Source of the DNA: CAYXTI01 sp964468495
GTDB taxonomy: Bacteria; Pseudomonadota; Alphaproteobacteria; Rickettsiales; Rickettsiaceae
DNA length: 64,000 nucleotides
Direction of reading: 5' to 3'
Assembly: GCA_964468495.1 (NCBI GenBank)
Contig: CAYXTI010000015.1
Location: 18,487 to 82,486, forward strand
Under the pieces are notes generated by a model, which worked only from the letters and a program-made list of their open reading frames with translations, was not told where the DNA came from and searched no databases. Position numbers and translations under genes: made by a program. Positions 59,941-64,000 of the stretch are shown piece by piece; positions within the stretch are counted from its first letter, which is position 1; each line of letters begins with the position of its first letter.

Positions 59941-62457
59941 ATGATGAATAAAAATTCAGATCAAGATCAAAATACTATCAAACATGATAAAGAAAATTTA
60001 TCTCATAAAAAACTGACTTTAGGATCTAACCGTCTTAACAAAGTAGCACAAACATTAAATAATGCAGGACTATCTTCTATTACAATTAAAGTTAATCAAG
60101 GAAAAGTTGTTAAAAATAACAAGATAGTGTCTAATAATGAGTTAGAAATTATACCTAAAAATGACGAAATTCATAATATGAGAAGATTAAATGCCTTGCA
60201 AAAGATGCATGAAACTAATTTATTGAATTTAGAAAAAACTGATTATAGTGATGCAGCAGTTAAAAGCAATTCTTCAAAAAACTCAGTATTGAAAAAAATA
60301 TCTGAAGAAGTAGTAGAAGATAAAACTAAAAATGAAATAAAACAAGTACAAAAAGAATCTGAATCTAATATAAAAACACCTATCAAAGACAATAATAAAA
60401 ACTTTACAAATCTAGCTACTGAAAAAAAAGACCAAACTAAAGATGAGATTAAAATAAGTTCATCTCATGATCATAACGGAGTAAAAGATAAAAATTCACA
60501 CTATAAACAAGAAAAGAAATTAGAAGAACAGCCTGCAATAAATAAAACAAAATTGATTGAGCCCAAAAAACTTAAAAAAAGTGATCTTTTTAAGATGTTA
60601 AATGAAAATTCAAATGAATTTATAAAACAACGTAGTCTAGCCTCTATAAAAAGAGCAAAAGAAAAAGAACGTAGGAAAAGCATATTAACAGAAAAAAAAC
60701 AAGAAAAAATATATAGAGAAGTCATCATTCCTGAATTTATAACAGTAGCAGACTTATCAAATCGTATGACTGAAAAAGCGTCTGATGTAATCAAAGAACT
60801 AATGAAATTAGGAGTAATTGCAACAAATAATAAGCTTATAGATGCCGATACAGCAGAATTAATAGTAAGCACTTTTGGTCATAAATTCAAACATATACAA
60901 GAATCAGATGTAGAAAATATATTACTCAATTCAGATGATAACCCAGAAAACTTAATTAATAGAGCCCCAATAGTAACTATTATGGGACATGTCGATCATG
61001 GAAAAACATCGTTATTAGATGCTATCAAATCAACTAATGTTGTATTAGAAGAATCAGGAGGAATTACACAAAATATTGCTGCTTATAGCATAAATGTATC
61101 ATCTAATAAAATGATCACTTTTATTGATACTCCAGGTCACGAAGCTTTTACAGCAATGCGTACTAGAGGAGCACAAGTAACAGACATTGTAGTATTAGTA
61201 ATAGCAGCAGATGATGGTATTAAAACACAAACTATAGAAGCAATTAATCATGCTAAAGCTGCTAACGCAACCATAATCATTGCAATTAATAAAATAGATA
61301 AACAAACCTCTAATATTGATAAAATAAAAAAAGATCTATTATCTTATGAGCTTGTTACAGAGGAATTTGGAGGTAATATTATTACTGTTCCTATTTCAGC
61401 AAAAAATAAAATTAATCTTGATAAATTACAAGAAATGATTTTACTAATAGCAGAAATGCAAGAATTAAAAGCAAATAAAAAAATAACTGCATCAGGAGTA
61501 ATAATTGAATCAAAAACAGAAAAAGGAATAGGCATTATTACAACTATTATAGTAAAACATGGTTACTTAAAGAAAAATGATTTAATAGTTGTAGGAACTA
61601 CTTATGGAAGAGTAAAAAAAATGAAAGATTATCAAGGAAATTTATTACTTTATGCTGGTCCTTCATTAGCATTAACAATAGAAGGATTAAATGATATTCC
61701 ATCGCCTGGAGAAATTTTTAATGTTGTTTCATTTGAAAAACAAGCAAAAGATATTGTAAATTATAGAAAAAGATTAGAAAAAGAAAAAAAATCTATTGCC
61801 CCTAAAATCAATGTAGATTCTTTATTTCAAAAAGCATCGAATGCAAATGCATCTAAAAGAATAATATTAATTATAAAAAGTAATATATATGGTACTATAG
61901 AAGCAATTAAAAGTAGCTTAAATAAAATAGCTGCGAACAATGAGATAGAGCTAAAAATAATTCATAGTGCAATAGGAGATGTTAATGAATCTGATATAAG
62001 TCTAGCTCAGTCTACAAAAGCATTAATAATAGGATTTAATATAAAAATTAGTAACACTATTGCCATACAAGCTAATCAATATAATGTAAAAGTTAAATGC
62101 TATAACATAATATATGAGTTAATTAATGATATGAAAAGTTTGATCAATAGTATGATAAGTCCAACTATAATTGAAACTCATGCTGGCACTGCTATAGTAA
62201 GAAAAGTATTTAATATATCAAAGGTAGGGAAAATAGTAGGATGTTATATTAGTAATGGTATAATCAAAAAAGGATTTTTATTAAAGATAAACCGTCAAGA
62301 TATTATGATATATAAAGGAAAATTAAAAACGTTAAAAAGATTAAAAGATGATGTAAAAGAAGTAAGGGAAGGTGTAGAGTGTGGAATAGGTTTGGAAGAT
62401 TATAGTGAAGAGATCAAAGAAAACGATATAATATATGCTTATGAAATGGGACAATAA
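59941..62457 (+). CDS. infB: Translation initiation factor IF-2
   Basis: GTPase that recruits initiator tRNA. A long charged Lys/Glu/Asn-rich N-terminal region (1-260) precedes the IF2 N-domain (VADLSNRMTEKASDVIKELM, near 265). The G-domain shows IMGHVDHGKTSLLDAI (about 347), FIDTPGHEAFTAMR, AINKIDKQ and VPISAKNKIN, followed by domains II-IV with the C-terminal fMet-tRNA-binding part. The length of 838 aa is normal. Tandem ATGs open the gene. It lies in the nusA-infB-rbfA order. Confidence 0.97.
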   Translation: MMNKNSDQDQNTIKHDKENLSHKKLTLGSNRLNKVAQTLNNAGLSSITIKVNQGKVVKNNKIVSNNELEIIPKNDEIHNMRRLNALQKMHETNLLNLEKTDYSDAAVKSNSSKNSVLKKISEEVVEDKTKNEIKQVQKESESNIKTPIKDNNKNFTNLATEKKDQTKDEIKISSSHDHNGVKDKNSHYKQEKKLEEQPAINKTKLIEPKKLKKSDLFKMLNENSNEFIKQRSLASIKRAKEKERRKSILTEKKQEKIYREVIIPEFITVADLSNRMTEKASDVIKELMKLGVIATNNKLIDADTAELIVSTFGHKFKHIQESDVENILLNSDDNPENLINRAPIVTIMGHVDHGKTSLLDAIKSTNVVLEESGGITQNIAAYSINVSSNKMITFIDTPGHEAFTAMRTRGAQVTDIVVLVIAADDGIKTQTIEAINHAKAANATIIIAINKIDKQTSNIDKIKKDLLSYELVTEEFGGNIITVPISAKNKINLDKLQEMILLIAEMQELKANKKITASGVIIESKTEKGIGIITTIIVKHGYLKKNDLIVVGTTYGRVKKMKDYQGNLLLYAGPSLALTIEGLNDIPSPGEIFNVVSFEKQAKDIVNYRKRLEKEKKSIAPKINVDSLFQKASNANASKRIILIIKSNIYGTIEAIKSSLNKIAANNEIELKIIHSAIGDVNESDISLAQSTKALIIGFNIKISNTIAIQANQYNVKVKCYNIIYELINDMKSLINSMISPTIIETHAGTAIVRKVFNISKVGKIVGCYISNGIIKKGFLLKINRQDIMIYKGKLKTLKRLKDDVKEVREGVECGIGLEDYSEEIKENDIIYAYEMGQ

Positions 62458-62630
62458 GTAATGCATTTTATATAAGTTAAAGATAGAAAAATGATTATAA
62501 AAATATACTAATTAACACTAACTACCAAATATTTATTATATTATAGCTATTTAAATGAGCTTTTTTTCTTAAAAATTATAGCAATAGATAATAAAGATAT
62601 ACTAAAAAATGAATATAATTTAGAACTAAT

Positions 62631-63008
62631 ATGAAAAAAAAATTACCTGCTATGCCTACTAATAGACAGTTAAAAGTAAGAAAATTAATTCATAGCACTT
62701 TAGTAAAATGTTGGGATAAAGCTAAAAAATTAGATTACATACTATATAGTAAACCTTTAACAATTACAGAGGTAAATGTAAGTGCTGATTTAAAATTAGT
62801 AAAATGCTACTTTGTTCCATTTAATACTAAATTAGATCAAAATCAAATTTTATCAGCATTAGAAAAATCTAACTATCAAATTAGGAAGTATGTAACATCT
62901 ATAATAAAATTAAAATATTCTCCTGAATTGAGATTTTTTTATGATATATGGTTTGAAAAAACACAAATAACTTATCAAATGCTTAATTACAATAAAGATT
63001 CATTATAG
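62631..63008 (+). CDS. rbfA: Ribosome-binding factor A
   Basis: Small KH-like protein for 30S maturation. The 125 aa show the N-terminal RQLKVRKLIHSTLVKC helix, ITEVNVSADLKLVKCYFVPF, an ALEKSNYQIRKYVTSIIKLK helix and the final SPELRFFYDIWFEK strand. It follows infB by 173 bp, in the canonical order. truB and rpsO, often next, are replaced by tlc. Confidence 0.9.
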   Translation: MKKKLPAMPTNRQLKVRKLIHSTLVKCWDKAKKLDYILYSKPLTITEVNVSADLKLVKCYFVPFNTKLDQNQILSALEKSNYQIRKYVTSIIKLKYSPELRFFYDIWFEKTQITYQMLNYNKDSL

Positions 63009-63034
63009 AATATGCTAAACTTTTAGTAACATAG

Positions 63035-63066
63035 ATATTATAAGATTTTATAAAATCTTATAATAT
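63035..63066. repeat. 32-bp perfect palindrome between rbfA and tlc
   Basis: Two 16-base arms meet without a spacer, centred at 63050/63051. RNA from either strand could form a hairpin of about 14 bp. It sits 27 bp after the rbfA stop and 72 bp before the tlc start and has no following T-run, so it could be a 3' processing or terminator stem or a DNA-binding site. Nearly all pairs are A-T. Confidence 0.6.
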
Positions 63067-63138
63067 AACTTGAAAAGTAAATTATCTAATGTATTATGAT
63101 GTACGATAAATATATACCTTATAAGACTTAATAAGTGA

Positions 63139-64000
63139 ATGGATATAACTCAAAAAGTTAGTTTTTTTTCTTTTAATCAAGGGCGTTTTAAAAGGATTAT
63201 TGCTCTTGGATCTTTATCATTTTTTATATTGCTAAATTATAGTTTGCTTCGTTCTCTTAAGGACAGCTATATAATATACACAATTGGACAAGAAGCTGTA
63301 GGTTTTTTGAAATTATATTTTGTTGTTCCTACAACATTAATGTTTGTATTTGTTTATGCTCGATTATCAATTACCCTTTCACAAAAAAGTATCTTTTTTA
63401 TATTTTCTAGTTTTTTCTTCTGTATATTATTTATTTTATTTTTTATAATATTTCCAAATCGAGAGAATTTTATAGCTGATCCTGAGTATATTACTCTTTT
63501 AATAATAAAATATCCTCATCTAAAATGGTTTATAAAAATTTCTTCTTGCTGGGATTATTCCATCTTTTACGTTTTTGCTGAAATGTGGGGAGCAGTAATG
63601 TATACGGTTTTATTTTGGGTGTTAGCTAATAATATTAGCATATCAAAAGAAGAAGCTAAAAAAACATACCCAATAATAGCTATTATTGCTAACCTAGCAA
63701 TGCCAGCAGGGGGAGTAATCACTAATATTATTGGCAAAAATTTGCCTTTATTATTTGCTAATATATTATTATTTAATATATTTACTATTATTTTATATAA
63801 AATAATAGTAAATAATTTTGTAAATGTAAGCATAAAAACATATAACAAAAAGAATAAACAAAATTTAAAAGATGTTTTTAAAGTAATAATTAGTGCAAAA
63901 CCATTATGGTTAATGTTTATTTTGATTGTTGCTTTTGGAAGCTCTATGAATATAGTTGAGTCTTTCTGGAAATCTAATTTATCAAAAAAATATACATCTA
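63139..64000 (+). CDS. tlc: ATP/ADP translocase (Tlc/NTT family), N-terminal part
   Basis: The gene continues beyond the right edge; about 287 codons are present. It encodes a polytopic antiporter that imports host ATP in exchange for ADP or other nucleotides in intracellular bacteria. The family signature blocks are NYSLLRSLKDSYIIYTIG (start of helix 1), LKLYFVVPTTLMFVFVYARL, PNRENF, and the strongly conserved AEMWGAVMYTVLFWVLANNI with EEAKKTYPIIAIIANLAMPA. Seven or so membrane helices are visible. Substrate class (ATP/ADP or other nucleotide) cannot be told from this part. The ATG at 63139 is the first in this frame and gives a normal N-terminus. Confidence 0.92.
   Translation, partial: MDITQKVSFFSFNQGRFKRIIALGSLSFFILLNYSLLRSLKDSYIIYTIGQEAVGFLKLYFVVPTTLMFVFVYARLSITLSQKSIFFIFSSFFFCILFILFFIIFPNRENFIADPEYITLLIIKYPHLKWFIKISSCWDYSIFYVFAEMWGAVMYTVLFWVLANNISISKEEAKKTYPIIAIIANLAMPAGGVITNIIGKNLPLLFANILLFNIFTIILYKIIVNNFVNVSIKTYNKKNKQNLKDVFKVIISAKPLWLMFILIVAFGSSMNIVESFWKSNLSKKYTS

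Noticed and set aside
60501..60872. A 123-codon open frame antisense to infB
   Set aside because: It is complementary to the low-complexity N-terminal part of IF-2. Lys/Glu-rich coding readily opens the opposite strand, and there is no ribosome-binding site or family match.

Overview
The window is very A+T-rich, with short spacers, Lys/Asn/Ile-rich proteins and no phage, transposon or CRISPR array. The gene set fits an obligate intracellular alphaproteobacterium of the order Rickettsiales. Supporting genes are a Tlc-type ATP/ADP translocase at the right edge, a DUF2610 protein, the alphaproteobacterial form of AddA, an Lpo-like lipoprotein beside rsmI, and scattered flagellar genes (flgB-flgC-fliE and fliO-fliP). 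Flagellar genes together with Tlc suggest a Midichloriaceae-like or deep Rickettsiales symbiont rather than Rickettsia proper. That placement is inference.

Layout. 1-7.8 kb: end of a BamB-like beta-propeller gene, then sucB, sucA and gyrB on the minus strand. 7.9-13.3 kb: HAD hydrolase, tsaE, rpmI-rplT, secF, efp overlapping a degenerate inositol-phosphatase homologue, and a repeat-bearing DUF2610 gene. 13.3-16.1 kb: tRNA-Arg(CCT), ubiX, a frameshifted DUF465 gene, tRNA-Gly(GCC) and a fatty-acid desaturase with a long helical tail. 16.4-20.4 kb: rho, mdh and the flgB-flgC-fliE cluster. 20.4-25.7 kb: the minus-strand operon leuS-rluB-rsmD-radA. 25.7-35 kb: a 0.6-kb gene-free stretch, a membrane-anchored tandem FKBP-like protein, a CAT-anticodon tRNA, ubiB-xthA-hemW, and an ABC importer operon with two binding-protein genes. 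35-42 kb: dnaE, an MscS channel, pgpA, fliO-fliP and trxA. 42-51 kb: a 1043-residue flavoprotein joining GltD-like and PyrK-like parts, an Lpo-like lipoprotein, rsmI and rodA-mreD-mrdA. 51-64 kb: addA-surA-rsmA, dapD, a zinc-ribbon membrane protein, nusA-infB-rbfA and the start of tlc.

Together the genes describe a host-dependent cell that keeps part of the TCA cycle (SucAB, Mdh), a ubiquinone pathway (UbiX, UbiB), translation and replication, and some peptidoglycan elongation (DapD, PBP2, RodA, MreD, Lpo-like), while importing ATP and probably small nutrients.

The points most worth a second look are: hydrophobic signal-peptide-like N-termini on FlgB and FlgC, where no alternative ATG, GTG or TTG start exists; a DUF465 gene whose frame is broken at a run of nine A; three nearly identical 96-bp repeats in the DUF2610 gene; a pseudoenzyme-like SuhB homologue; the GltD/PyrK single-chain fusion; and the absence of rimP, secD and addB from their usual neighbourhoods.
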